From: Ottelia alismoides
Lineage: Eukaryota > Streptophyta > Magnoliopsida > Alismatales > Hydrocharitaceae
Direction: 5' to 3'
DNA: 64,000 nt
Assembly: GCA_037367405.1 (NCBI GenBank)
Contig: JAZKJV010002325.1
Coordinates: forward strand, 248,001 to 312,000
How positions within the stretch are numbered: position 1 is the first letter of the stretch; each line of letters begins with the position of its first letter. This document shows, one piece after another, positions 31,901-43,400 of this stretch. The translations under genes and the position numbers were made by a program. Under the pieces are notes generated by a model. It saw only the letters and a list, made by a program, of their open reading frames with translations. It ran no database searches and was not told where the DNA came from.

Positions 31901-32886
31901 GATATTTTATCTATGTATTATACATATTGATTTATTTTAATGTATGTAATTGTGTTTTATTTTGAATTTATATTTTTAATAGAATATAAATAATATTTAC
32001 AAGTGTTTAAATTATGAAATAATATATAATAAAGGAATAAAATATACTTATATATATATATATATTTATTATTATAGGTAATTTATCAATATATTTATAT
32101 AGAGTTATTTTACTTTATGTTTACTTTGTGATTTTATTTTTGTTTTAATATGTCCATGTGTTATAAATATATTTACAAAATTATAAAAATATGAATATTT
32201 AAAAATAATAAGGAATGAATAAAATGAATATTTTTCATGTATACGATACAATGAGGGTCCAAAACCTAACTTTCACACTTTTACTCCAAAATTTATGAAG
32301 CCACATCCATTAATATCTTATGAAAAATTATATAAAATTAGAAATGATTCTGATACATTTTTTAGTTTTTATTTCGTAGATATTGTTTTGTGAAGTTGGG
32401 ATTTTGACTTTTATTTTCTATATAAAAAGTACACTGTATATTATTTTTGTAAAAACTTGTTTTTATTTTTTTGTTTAAATTATTATTTACAACTTTCACG
32501 TACATAGTTTCTTTATTTGAGGTATAATTAATAAATTGTGAAATGGGTGTCAAAAATGCTTTATTTAATTAATAACGGAATGTATTTTTTGTACTTCTAG
32601 TTCTTATCTCCCACTACATTATTCCTTATCGACCAATTTAATTCTTGTCTTGGTCTCAGGGTTTTGGGTCATTAAATATCTTAGATATTTTATTCATTTT
32701 CCTTTCTTCTCTTAATTCTATAATTTTGACATTAAAAACCATATAATTTAAACAATAAATACAACAAATGATGAATGCTATTTTGTGCAAATTAATGCTA
32801 TTTTGTGCAAATTAATGCTATTTAAATGCATTAGCTAGGGCTTTTAAGGCCAAAATGATAGAACAAAGAAGATGAAATAGGTAACA
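28971..32886 (-). repeat. 5' LTR of GyA, minus strand
   Basis: On the - strand the start region (32886 to about 32640) reads like the GyC LTR start: TCTATCATTTTGGCCTTAAA, then a GACCAAGACA-type block and GGAATAATG. The other end matches the family LTR end through CACATTTTTGTTGATTCATT and GGTTAATTATTGGTTAAAT near 29010. A duplicated 20-bp segment at 31261-31300 holds two TATAAATA boxes on the - strand. About 3.9 kb long. Confidence 0.72.
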
Positions 32887-33670
32887 TGGATCCTAAAATA
32901 GTACAAGCTACATGTTGCACAGGACGAAGAAATACATGATACTTGTCCAATAGTACTCACTCTTATACAGGGTTAGACAATAAGGACTTCTTATAATATT
33001 TTTGGAATAATAATAAAAATACCAAGAATAACAATATAACTCTGACGGCTTCACCTCTTTTGCGTTGGTGAACCCAAACACTTTGGTGTATGGCTTGGAT
33101 CTAGATTAAAGTCAAAGATCATAGTCCCACACACTTGCGCCTTTTATTTTTTACTTCTTGTATCTTTCCTTTTACTTTGCTTATTTGAGCCTTTTCTTAT
33201 TCTATCCTCATTTTGTTCCTTGTGTATCTTTGTTCTCATTATTCTTCATCCCCACTCCTTTTGTATTTCAAGATATAGGATCTTGAATGGCTTATTCTGG
33301 ACCAGTTTGGATTTTGTGAAACACTCTCAAGACTCTTCATCTTCTAATAAATCTCCAAAAAAATCAAGATCACTCTTGTCCTGACATTCCTCCTTTGTGG
33401 AAGGAGATAGACATGTATCCATATACATTGCCCTAATCCAATAACATTTAGAATTGACCCTAATCCCGAACACTTATCTACATCCGCACAAGATTAAAGA
33501 CTAATCAGGATTCATTCCATCATGTAGATCTATAGGTCTAATTTATAGATGGCTCCACCAAAAGATAAGGCACACCAAGTCAAGTAGAATGAAGTCAATG
33601 CTTAAATGTTCACTAATATACATGCAATCTAAACACAACTGGCTGCAATGGCTGAAGCTTAGGCTACCTT
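32887..33670 (+). other. GyD leader fragment
   Basis: No gene is seen. Pyrimidine-rich stretches (about 33140-33260) precede gag. GGATCCTAAAATAG at the left edge borders GyA's LTR. Confidence 0.4.
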
Positions 33671-33674
33671 CTAG

Positions 33675-34340
33675 GTGATGTTATTAGAACTAAGGAGAGA
33701 TCAAATGAATATAGGAGGAGGAGGAGGAGGAGAAGAAGAAGAAGAAGAAGAAGAAGCACATGCAGATGGACCCCATGGAGGGAAAGATGAGGAAAGAAGA
33801 GAGGCTCCCAATTTTACTTTGAAAGAGACTTTTATTCCTAGTGCTGGCCAGATCACTGAGTGGATCCATATTCCACCGATTCATAAACATTTTGAGCTCA
33901 AGAAACAACACTTGTCTGTTCTTCCATGGTTCCACAGAACACAAATAAGGAACCCTACGTCCATCTCTAGCAATTTGGTCGCATCTGCGATACTACTCAC
34001 TACACTAACTTCACGTTAGGTGTAGATACGATGGCTGCCTTTCCCTTTAGAATTCAGGAAAAGGCTTTATATTGGATCAATCATTTTGTGAAGGTAGTGA
34101 CAAACTAGGAGGAGCTCAAGTCAGCATTCATTCAGAAGTATTACCCTCTTGGTCATTTGAACCAGATGCATGCTTGCATCTCGAATTTCTCCCAAGGTTT
34201 GCACGAGTTCATTTAGAAAACATGGGAGAGATTCGAAGATTTATAAGAGAAGTGCCCCACCAGGACATACCTAAGACCATCCTGTCCAACACTTCTTTAG
34301 GGGACTTAGCCAGAAAAGCCAGAGGGTGATTGATGCTTCA
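33675..34340 (+). pseudogene. GyD gag core
   Basis: A frame starting at 33675 encodes a Glu-rich run from a (GGA)(GAA) microsatellite (33712-33755), then FTLKETFIPSAGQITEWIHI and FELKKQHLSVLPWFH. After frame changes AAFPFRIQEKALYWINHFVK (about 34035) and AFIQKYYPLGHLNQMHACIS (about 34120) match the gag core, and KTWERFEDL near 34220 the next block. Stops break it at several points. The protein would form the particle shell. Confidence 0.82.
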
Positions 34341-35500
34341 TGTGGGTGATTTTACTTCGATAAAGATGAAGATGTTGTCTGGTAGATTTTCAATAAATGG
34401 TCAAAGGATAGGTTGATGTGTATTCATCATGTGCTTATCATAAGCAACCCCGAATCCACCACCATCTCATCAACATTGGAACATCCCATGATGTGGACAT
34501 GGATTAGAGCTCTAAATTGAGTTTCATATGAAGCCACCTATCCAAGGTAGACATCATTGAGAAACGATTGCATGACCTCGAGAAGCTAGCTGTGATCGAA
34601 CAAAGAATGAAGAATTTTGAAAATTTTGACCAGATCACCAAGCATATGGAACTCTTGGTCAGTACGATCAACACCTTACAGTCTATGAGTTCATCAACTA
34701 CAACACCTACCGAGTTGAAGAAATCACCATCATTGTAGAGTCAAGGGCAACCATCATCCATCCGGCATGTATATCACATGAAAACACCTGATTGGGCACC
34801 ACCGTCACTATAGCTACAATAGAAGATGATTTTATATCACCCTGGTGTAAAGTGGTTGCTCCCAACTCCACCACAAATTCAGGAGGTGAACGACATGTAG
34901 AGAAATTAGGCGTAACTTACTCATCCTAGTAAACATCAACAAGGTTAGCACCATGCCATTCGGTCGTACCACCAGTCCAAGGTGGGACATTTGTCATGGT
35001 CAACCTCGATTACATCAATCTTCGGCATAGGCAAACACTTGGAGACCATCATATCAGTTGTCGGTGTATCACCATCGGCAATTGTATCGCCACTACCCAT
35101 CTGCTCAGTACAGCCAATATCCCCCTCCTCTTCATTATTATCGGCACGAGTATTCTCCTGAATATTATTCATAGAATATCCAGTCATAGCCTTGACAACA
35201 TCACTATAAATCTCAGCGTGGTCACCACGTTGAATCCTCTGAGGTTGCTTCAATAAACCTTGCCATAGACTATTTATCTTAATTAGTGAATAGCCTTACA
35301 TAAATGAGCAAGAAACTTTATTAGTTAACTACCACCAATATTATAATACCAGTGCAAGTCGAGGCCAACCCCAACAACCTCAAGCATAAAGAGTAGGTAG
35401 CATATGATATTTCATACAATCTCGAGAAGTCAGATATCAATGATTTTGTTATGTTATCTAATTTTGTGACTATCCGGAGCGGCGGGACCATGCAGTCACT
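34341..35500 (+). pseudogene. GyD gag C-terminal region with LRSG motif
   Basis: LSKVDIIEKRLHDLEKLAVI near 34547 matches the GyA gag end. A Gln-rich stretch (YYNTSASRGQPQQPQA near 35340-35386) is followed by NFVTIRSGG near 35460, equivalent to FVTLRSGR of GyE. Between them the frames are badly broken. The open frames at 34945-35256 on both strands mirror each other and are not supported by homology. Confidence 0.65.
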
Positions 35501-35945
35501 TGCTGCGACAAAGGAAAAGAATAACACCTAGTAGAGAGTTATCATTTTCTGCTCCAACCGATCCTCCAATAAAGCCGAGTGAGAAAGAAGAAGAGAGGGG
35601 GTCACTTGCAAAATCACAAAAAATGAAGAAAAAAATATACCAAAAAGAAAATAAGAGACAAGGCTGCTCCAAGAAAGCCAAGGAGATTCCAACACCAACA
35701 ACAGACCCTATACCCATTGATGAAGTTGAAGATCCTGTATTTAGCTTTGCTCATATTTTTTATTACCGCATACACTCTAGTCAATCATTTGTGAAAAACA
35801 ATTCAATTGTAAATAAGAACAATTCTTTCACTTTATAAATATTTCTTTTCATGATGCAATGAAAATTTAAAAAAAAGAATAGAAAATTGAAAAATGTGTC
35901 ACATGATGCAATAATTGTTGAGATTCTTTAGAATATCTTACTTGA
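35500..35945 (+). pseudogene. GyD gag-protease linker
   Basis: A Lys/Glu-rich open stretch of 112 codons (35500-35838) follows the LRSG motif. Charged linkers sit here in plant gypsy polyproteins. No domain is recognised. Confidence 0.45.
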
Positions 35946-36480
35946 GATGCCTTTAATAAAAGCCATGGCATACACGCCTTCTATGAATAAAGTACTGAAA
36001 GAGGCACATACGTCAAAGCATCAGCCTTGCAAGAATAGACACAACAGAACAAAGAAACACATCTTGACCATGGCTACAGTTAATAAGATCAGTGACCTCC
36101 CAACAAAGAAGAAAGTTAAGGGATCACCTCTAATCAGAAGTGGGATATTTGATCAGTTTTTTGGGCTAACTTTGCTTGATAGTAGTTCTTCAATAAACCT
36201 TCTACCCTTATCATTGGTTAAATAATTTGGGTTGGGTCTTCCTAAACCCACACGTATGATCCTCCAGTTTACTTATTGATCTATTAAAAGACCCGGAGAT
36301 TTATTGGAGGATGTTATCTTAATAGTACATGGCATGAAATTCTCACTGGGTGTCATTGTCCGGAACATTGATTCCCCGGAACCATTACTTAAGACCCCTA
36401 TTATTGGTCGACCATTCCTTCGAATAACTTAAGAGGTAGTTGATTAGGGGTATGGAAAGATTGTGTTTCGCTCTTGTAGT
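35946..36480 (+). pseudogene. GyD aspartic protease
   Basis: MPLIKAMAYTPSMNKVLKEA is the pre-protease block. LTLLDSSSSINLLPLSLV is the active site, with Asp kept but the usual Leu-Gly-Ala after it replaced by Ser. Beyond a stop come FGLGLPKPTRMILQ, SIKRPGDLLEDV and TPIIGRPFL. It matches the GyB protease block for block. The protein would have cut the Gag-Pol polyprotein; at least three stops make it inactive. Confidence 0.85.
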
Positions 36481-37950
36481 AAAAAGATAATAATGGACAT
36501 GATCACCAAGTCGAAAGATATAGAGATCACATCTGAGAGAAGTAGGGCGGTACATCTATCGAAGACTATGGTGTTATTGAGAAAATTAGAGATCCAAGCA
36601 TTTCTTTGAATGGCATCTTGATAAAGAAAATCCTATTCCCATAGGAGGACCTATAAAGCAAAGTTCACAATTGCTTCTTATAGACAGGGAGATTTATTCA
36701 TAACGAAGTAATCAAGCTACTCAAAGAATATTAATGTCAAACTGAACTAGAAGGGATCATTGAAGATATGTTCTCTACTTTAATGTCTGAGACAAGAGTG
36801 ACACGGGTGGACAACACTGTCTTACAATAAGCAATACATTCACCTACCAGTTCAGTTTCAGAAGTGTCGGAGAAGCTGACTCAAAATTTACCTGAATTAA
36901 AATAGCTTCTAGCATATCTTAAGTACGTGTTCCTTACGGTAAGCCGAATATGTAACTGGTCATCATTAGTATCATATTGACCATCGATCAAAAATTTCAC
37001 TTGCTAGAAATTCTAGAGAAAAATCATAAGGTTCTTATTTGGAATGTTAACGATCTCCGAGGGATAAAATCTGGTCTTGTGTTCGGATCATATCGACTTA
37101 GATGATGATTATAAACCAACCCTCGAGTTCCCTAGAAGGTTAAACCCTAATCTTTAGGACGTCGTCAAGAAATAGATAACGAAATGGTGTCAAGGTGGCT
37201 TTATTTGCCCCTTATCTGACTTGAAATGAGTTGACATATTACACATAGTTCCAAAGAAGTGAGCAATTAATGTGGCCACAAATGATCATGGAGAGGAGAT
37301 CTCTTCCTGAGTACCCACTTCATGGCATCTATGCATTGATTACGGACTCTTGAATTCAATAACCAAGAAGGAACACTTTCCTATGCCTTTTATGGATCAA
37401 GTACTAGAAAGATTGGTATGGAAAGAGTTCTTTTGCTTCTTGGATGGGTACTCTGGGTGCAACCAAGTGGCAATAGCTCCTGAAGATCAAGAGAAAACCA
37501 CTATCACATGTTCATTTGGCACCTATGCTTTTAAGATGATGCCTTTTGGATTATGTGACATGCCCAATACATTCTAGAGGTGCATGTTGGCTATTTTTGT
37601 CGACATGGTGGGTAGTTTCCTTGAGGTTTTCATATACATTTTCTTGGTCTATGGTTATAGTTTTGATCTTGCTTGCACACCTAGACTGAGTACTTATGAG
37701 ATGTCATGAAGTCATTTTGGTTCTATCAAGTGAAAAGAGTCATTTCATGGTTACTGAAGGAAGTGTGTTGGTTCATGTCGTCCCCAAGAGAGGTGTGGAG
37801 CTCAACCCGACGAAGGCAGATGTGATTGAGAAACTTGTCCCACCTCGAACAACGAAGAATGTGAGTCATTTCTAGGCATATTGGTTTCTACAAAAGATTC
37901 ATTGAGGGCTTCAGCAAAATTGTTCGACCTCTCACAAAGCTTCTAGGCAA
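36481..37950 (+). pseudogene. GyD reverse transcriptase
   Basis: Recognisable blocks: KFHLLEILEKNHK near 36990, RRLNPNL near 37137, VVKK near 37161, CPLSDLK near 37205, VPKK near 37250. The open stretch 37350-37577 reads KKEHFPMPFMDQVLERL, CFLDGYSGCNQVAIAPEDQE and KMMPFGLCDMPNTF, very close to plant gypsy RT. The FxDD catalytic block near 37627 reads VFIYIFLVYG, so the two Asp are lost. MVTEGSVLVHVVPKRGVELN near 37748 is the C-terminal end. Confidence 0.9.
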
Positions 37951-38073
37951 GGAAACTAACTATATTATTGATCAGAATGTTCTCCAAGCCGTTACTCACC
38001 TGAAAGAGCATGCCATTCAAGCACCTGTTCTACAGCCACCCAATTAGTCTCTTCCATTTGAGATCATGATAGA
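37951..38073 (+). pseudogene. GyD RNase H, first part up to the GyC insertion
   Basis: Frames near 38020-38073 read APVLQPPN and PFEIMID, matching APVLQPVDWSFPFDIMTDAS of GyA. GyC interrupts the gene in the codons around the first catalytic Asp; the remainder resumes at 55825. Confidence 0.85.
38069..38073. repeat. Left target-site duplication of GyC (ATAGA)
   Basis: ATAGA before TGATGAATCC is repeated exactly at 55825-55829 after ...ACATCATCA. Removing the insertion and one copy restores the RNase H reading through this point. Confidence 0.95.
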
Positions 38074-39442
38074 TGATGAATCCCGATTCATCATTCTTTA
38101 TTCTATCATTTTGGCCTTAAAAACCCCAGCAAATGCATGTAAATAACATCAATTTGTACATATTAGCATTCATTATTTATTGTATTTATTGTACATAAAA
38201 TAAGGATTTTAATGCCAAAATTATAAAATAAAGAGAAGAAAAGAAAAAGGAATAAAATATTGCAAATATTTTATGACCCTAACCCCGAGACCAAGTCCAG
38301 AATGGAATTGGTCAACAAGGAATAAAGTAGGGGGAGATAAGGGCCAAAATACAATAAATACCCCAATTTATTTATTCATTCATTTATGCATTTTTGATAC
38401 CTATTTTGTATATAACTATTTATTCATCAAATAAAAAACTTTTGTACATGAAAGTTGTAGATAATAATGTAAATAAAAATACAAAATTGAGTTTGTGTAA
38501 AAATGATGCATAGTGTACATTTTATACACAGAATAAAAAGCCAGAATCTCAACTTCGCAGACCCATATCTTGCAAATAAAAACTCAAAATCCACCAAACT
38601 CACCTTTAATTGTATATATCTTTCCAAGAACTATTTAATAAAATTGGTTTCATAATTTTTGGAGTCCATCTGTGAAAGTTAGGTTTTTGACCTTCATTGT
38701 ACAGTCTACCCGAATAAAATATTCATTATATTCATTATTCATCATTTTTATAAATTTATATTTTTAGAATTTTGTAAATAATATATCTAATACGTGTACA
38801 TATTGAAATTAGAATAAAACCAAAAAGAATTTGTAAAATAAAATAAGTTTATGTAACATATAGGCAAAATACCTATGTTACCTATGTATAGAAATAAAAG
38901 GGGATCTCTTTCTTTTATTCTTTATTCGGTTATATTTTTATAATACTGTAAATATTAGATATAATTTATTAAAAATATAAATCCAAAAAAACCCACTAAA
39001 ATTCAATAAATAAATAAAATGTATATATAATATATGTAAAATAACTATAAGTATACCTACATATTACATAGACCTATTTATTTAAAAATGTTAATAAACC
39101 CATAAAAATTAAATAAAAATATACTTATACTCACAAAAATAAGTTATAAATAAATAAATTAAGAAAATAAAATAATATAATAAAAATACACAAAATAAAA
39201 ATAAATACATGTAAATACACTTATAAATACATCGTTAAAATAAATTCATAATAAAACACATCAAAAAAATAAATAAAAATCATAAATAAATAATAACTTA
39301 ATTAATAAACATTTTTTATTTTATAATCAAAATTAAATAAGGTCATTTATTATGACTAAATAATGAGTCAAGTTTGTGCAAACGTGGACCAATAGAATTC
39401 CAGCATTCGTTGACCTCGGTCAACTCAGCCCCCGGCCTCACC

Positions 39443-39858
39443 AGCCCGTCAAATCTGTCATACATTGCGTTTTCTCGAAATTTTCTCGATCGACCCGTCG
39501 CTCCAATGACATCGGTCCCTTCACGGATATTACTCCCAAAACAACCCTTATACACTCCGATGGCTTGTTTCCCTTGTATATAACTTCGATTTCTTATTTT
39601 TGGCCGGTCAATAAGGGCTCCCATTATGTTCATAAATAATTTCAGCCTCCAGCCCGTCAAATCTGTCAAACCCCCCGTCTTCTCCCATTTTTCCCGGGTG
39701 CCTCGTCCATCGATCGCCTTTGCGTCCTTCACAAGAAATGTTCCTGGCATATTGTACATCCACGCCCAAGTCTTGTTTCCCTTGTATATATTATTGATTC
39801 CTTATTATTTTCCAGTCAATAAAGGGCGCATACACATGTTTATAAATAAGTTCCCCCT
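39443..39858 (+). repeat. 208-bp tandem duplication carrying the LTR promoter
   Basis: Unit 1 starts AGCCCGTCAAATCTGTCA at 39443 and unit 2 with the same words at 39651. Both contain TTGTTTCCCTTGTATATA and a GGTCAATAA/AGTCAATAA block, and end in a TATA-like site: CATAAATAA (39631) and TATAAATAAG (39841). The same duplication is in the LTRs at 47463 and 53036. Unit 2 holds the better TATA box. Confidence 0.8.
39841..39850 (+). promoter_or_regulatory. TATA box of the GyC LTR
   Basis: TATAAATAAG is followed by a GC-richer leader with CCCCCTCCTCCTTGG. The partial LTR has the same box at 47858; the 3' LTR has TATAATTAAG at 53435, a weakened form; GyD's LTR has TATAAATA at 59506. Confidence 0.55.
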
Positions 39859-40417
39859 CCTCCTTGGTCGAATTTGGCCAACTTACTTCCCCTATAACAC
39901 CTTGAATCCGGTCCTAGACGAGCCATTGTGACAGGAGGAGCTCCATAGCACCGTGAATCGGCCGGAGGAGGAAGAAATTTTGTCGCGGCGGAGCTCCGAC
40001 GTCCGTCTTGCTCCCTGGAGGCCCCCAGATATAAGAGCTGCGCATTTACTCATTTTAGTTAGAATTTTATGTTAGCTTTTTATTCGTGCATTTAGATTAG
40101 TGTTTAATTCTTAGGTGTAGCGTAAAATCGATTACCCGAAGTTCGCCAGAGCTCCGCTCCAGCGAGCATTTCACGGTACCCCCGACGTTTTTCGACGACC
40201 CTCTCGCCTCCATTTCCCTACCTTTTCATTTTACCATGCCCCAAGCACCTTCACTCACCCAGATCTTCACCGGATCTAGAGATCAGATCTCCATCCCCCA
40301 CACGTCGTCGGAGATCTTTGCCCGAAGCCCCCCTCCATCCATTTTCTGTTCTAAAGGGACGAGGCAGTTTGCCCCCATCCCTTGTTTCATTCTGTGCAGG
40401 TACAAGGTGCTTTGAGG

Positions 40418-43400
40418 CGTGACGAAACTGAACGACGAAAGAACAACGCGGTGTGTACCACCCTATACTTAGGACAAGGTATGTCCTAAGTGTAGACACA
40501 AAGATATGGCGATATATCTAGGGCACACATAACATGCGGGAGAAAGAATAAACAAGGCACACATATATACAAGTGGTGAAGAACTGGTGGAGTACAAGAC
40601 GTATCTGACAAGTGAATACCGTACTCTCGTCATTGCCTCCCTGTGAGAACAGTGATGCAGTCAGAAGGTGAAAAGACACCCGGATGTGCAGTCAGGTGGG
40701 TGTCAGCTACCGGGGAAATTAGATCAGAAGTAAAGCGGGGACTGATATCATGAAGCAGTTAATCGGCTCGTAGGGTCAACAAGAGGAAATAGAGCCGATA
40801 CTATAAGACCGAGAGGAAGAAGGAACAGTACAGATTCCTCCGGTCAATTAGAGTCTCAGGAAGATATGGAAAAGTAAGGAACAATAGACATCGAGGCATT
40901 CGGTAGTCATCAGGTCGGAAGATCACGGGAGACACAACGAATACCATAAGTCATGGCTCAACCCTACGAGGGTCGTCAAGGTGAGCAGGCTCAAAGGAGC
41001 TGGGAATCAGACCCTAATCAGAAGACTTGGTCTAGTGATCCGCAGATCGGATTCACAATCAAAAAGGGGACCAAGTACACAACTACGAAGACTCGGCTTC
41101 GTTATCCAATAGACAGGAGACACCAGAAATGAAACTGAGTCCCTAGAAAATGATGTACCCTCCCACAGATAACCCTCGGGGAGTAGTACATGCTAATCAG
41201 TGAATAATCAGAAAAAGACTCGACCTTGCAAGGATCATCAAGGCGAGCGGACGCAAAGGCGTCAGTGATCCATCAGACGGATCATCAGTATCAGTCTCGG
41301 TAGGCGACATATCGGCTACCAGCAGAAGATACCGGATAATCTAAAGAATGTGGCAGCGTCCCGCAGACAACCCTCGGGGAACGTGCTGCCAGCTAGGCAT
41401 GGAAAGATCAGATATCAATAGCTCAACCTTGCGAGGACCGTCAAGGCGAGCGGACTCAAAGGAGTCTAAACAAATGGGTCCCATGATCCACTGATCGAGT
41501 ATGCAACTCAGGATGGGACCAAAATCATATATATCAAACGACCCGATTCCGTGTTTTGCAGATCGGAAACACAATCAGCAAGGGGAATCGAGCGTAAAGA
41601 GAGTGTCACATTCTCCCGCAGATAGTCCTCGGGGAGTAATGCAAACTAAGCAGTGAAGTCTCAGACCGTGTCTCTACCTTGCGAGGGTCGTCAAGGTTAG
41701 AGAAGGCTCAAAGGATCCGGATCCATCAGACGGACCTACATAGTGGCCTCAGTAGTCGACACGTCGACTACCAATAGAGGAGACCAATCAGATCGAAAAT
41801 GTGTCGTAGTCTCCTACAGATAACCCTCGGGGAGCTACGGTCTAGTCAAGGAATAATCAGAAAAGATCTCATCCTTGCGAGGACCGTCAAGGAGAGCGGA
41901 CTCAAAGGAGTCTGAGCGAGTCGGTCTCATGCCCCAACAGATTAGGCACATAATCAGAAAGGGATACCGAGTGCACAAATCAGATAACCGGCTTCGTGCT
42001 CTAATAGACAGGAGGCACCAGAAATGAGTGAAGCCGATCGTAAAGAAAGTGTCACATCCTTCCGCAGATAGTCCTCGGGAAGTGATGTGAGCTACACAGT
42101 GAATAATCAGAGTACAACTCATCCTTGCGAGGGTTGTCAAGGAGAGAAAGAGGCTCAAAGGAGCCGGATCCATCAGACAGATCCACAGAGAGTCTGGTCT
42201 CGACAGACGGCAGACCGTCTATCAGCGGAAGAGACCAGAGTGGGCTATAATGTGTCATAGCCTCTCGCAGATAACCCTCGGAGAGCTATGAACTAGGAAA
42301 TGAGCAAATGGAATATCAAGGCTCATCCTTGCGAGGACCATCAAGGAGAGCCATCAGACAGTTGGCCCCATGTGCCGACAGATCGGGCATACAATCACAG
42401 AGGGAGGCCAGTCAAGCATATCATCTGACTCGGTTCCGGGTCCCATCAAAATGGCGACCCAAGCAGTGGATGAAACCGTAGTCCTAGAAATTGTCGCATT
42501 CTCCCGCAGATAGTCCTCGGGGAGGAATGCGAGCTAGATCAATGTAGGTCATGGGAATGCTGGCATAGAGTCTCAGGTCCTCGAAATAATGTGAATCCAT
42601 CAATCTACCGGAGGACATAAGATCAAGTGGAGGGACAAAAGAGCATTTCCTCAATCATAATGCAATCCCTCGAAGTCAATCCAATCAGCTGAGATGGCAC
42701 GAAAGATAAGCATGAATCCTCAAAGTGCCATAGGTGGATAAGAGAATCAAGAGATCGGGTATGGGTCAATCACGAAGAAGAGAGATCATGTGGGTTCCAA
42801 TCATCGCCATCGTGAAGCATATATCAAGATAGTCCATCCCAAAATCCAAATCAAGACGGGATGAAACCTCAAAATAGATAGATCAATAGAAACATCATGA
42901 TATCATCCTCAAATCGGTGAAATAGGTCACATCCTCAATCCGATGTGCGAGATCAAAATATCCCAATAAATAATCACACCTAATGATCGTGCATCATAAA
43001 AAATCCTCAATAATCTCCTATGCGTGTATCCAAAGTCAAATCCACCAAGAGTAGTATATCAATCTCAGCATCCTCAACATCATTGGCCCGTCTTACACAA
43101 ATAATCAGAGTAATCATACAATCCTCGATGCAGGCCTCATCGAAATGCACAACATTCCCGGGTAAAGGAAGAGGTGATACGGGGAACACGAGGAAGGTAG
43201 ATATGAAGGGTAACATAATGGAGTGGAGAAGCTGATTGAGCTATGTGCACCAATATCACGAGTGGTAGAAGAGTGACACAGACGGGACGAGGAGGGTGGG
43301 CGATAAGAGGGAAACGAAGGACTTGGCGAAGAAATCATTGAGCTCAAGCGCCAATATCACGACTCGATGCAGATGAGGAGATATATGTATAAGAGAGGTA

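Larger units (their letters stand above)
22800..32886 (-). mobile_element. Ty3/gypsy element GyA, minus strand, internally deleted
   Basis: On the - strand: LTR (32886-28971), primer site, leader, gag (about 26420-25580) joined to the end of RT, RNase H, integrase with C-terminal domain, then a 3' UTR that stops at 22800 where GyB's LTR begins. The RT-RNase H-integrase order defines gypsy. The tRNA-Asp-like primer site and the gag type suggest the Athila-like group. Protease and most of RT are missing. Confidence 0.85.
32887..38073 (+). mobile_element. Ty3/gypsy element GyD, left part (gag, PR, RT, start of RNase H)
   Basis: The + strand element continues at 55825 after the inserted GyC. Its 5' LTR and primer site are missing, cut where GyA's LTR begins at 32886. 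Gag, protease, RT and RNase H appear in the usual order, with many stops. It is the same gag type as GyA. It is the oldest layer visible here, since GyC interrupts it. Confidence 0.88.
38074..40417 (+). repeat. GyC 5' LTR, first 2.34 kb
   Basis: Collinear with the first 2.34 kb of the 3' LTR (51675 on), differing by a few percent by eye. It breaks at GTGCTTTGAGGC (40406-40417), where the full LTR continues ACCTGGAGG. It holds a 208-bp tandem duplication with the core promoter (39443-39850). Confidence 0.9.

Noticed and set aside
33690..33944. Antisense frame with a long Phe/Ser run
   Set aside because: It is the complement of the GGA/GAA microsatellite inside GyD gag.
41341..42173. Open frames on the - strand within the stem-loop array with a recurring SFESA...DGPRK phrase
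   Set aside because: The phrase recurs because the DNA unit recurs. Frames are cut by stops in other units, and the variation pattern is explained by base pairing rather than by codons.
40670..42620. Self-cleaving ribozyme (hammerhead or twister) in the array
   Set aside because: CTGATGG occurs on the - strand, but the hammerhead core CTGANGA with a GAAA partner was not found, nor a twister core. A covariance search would be needed to reopen this.
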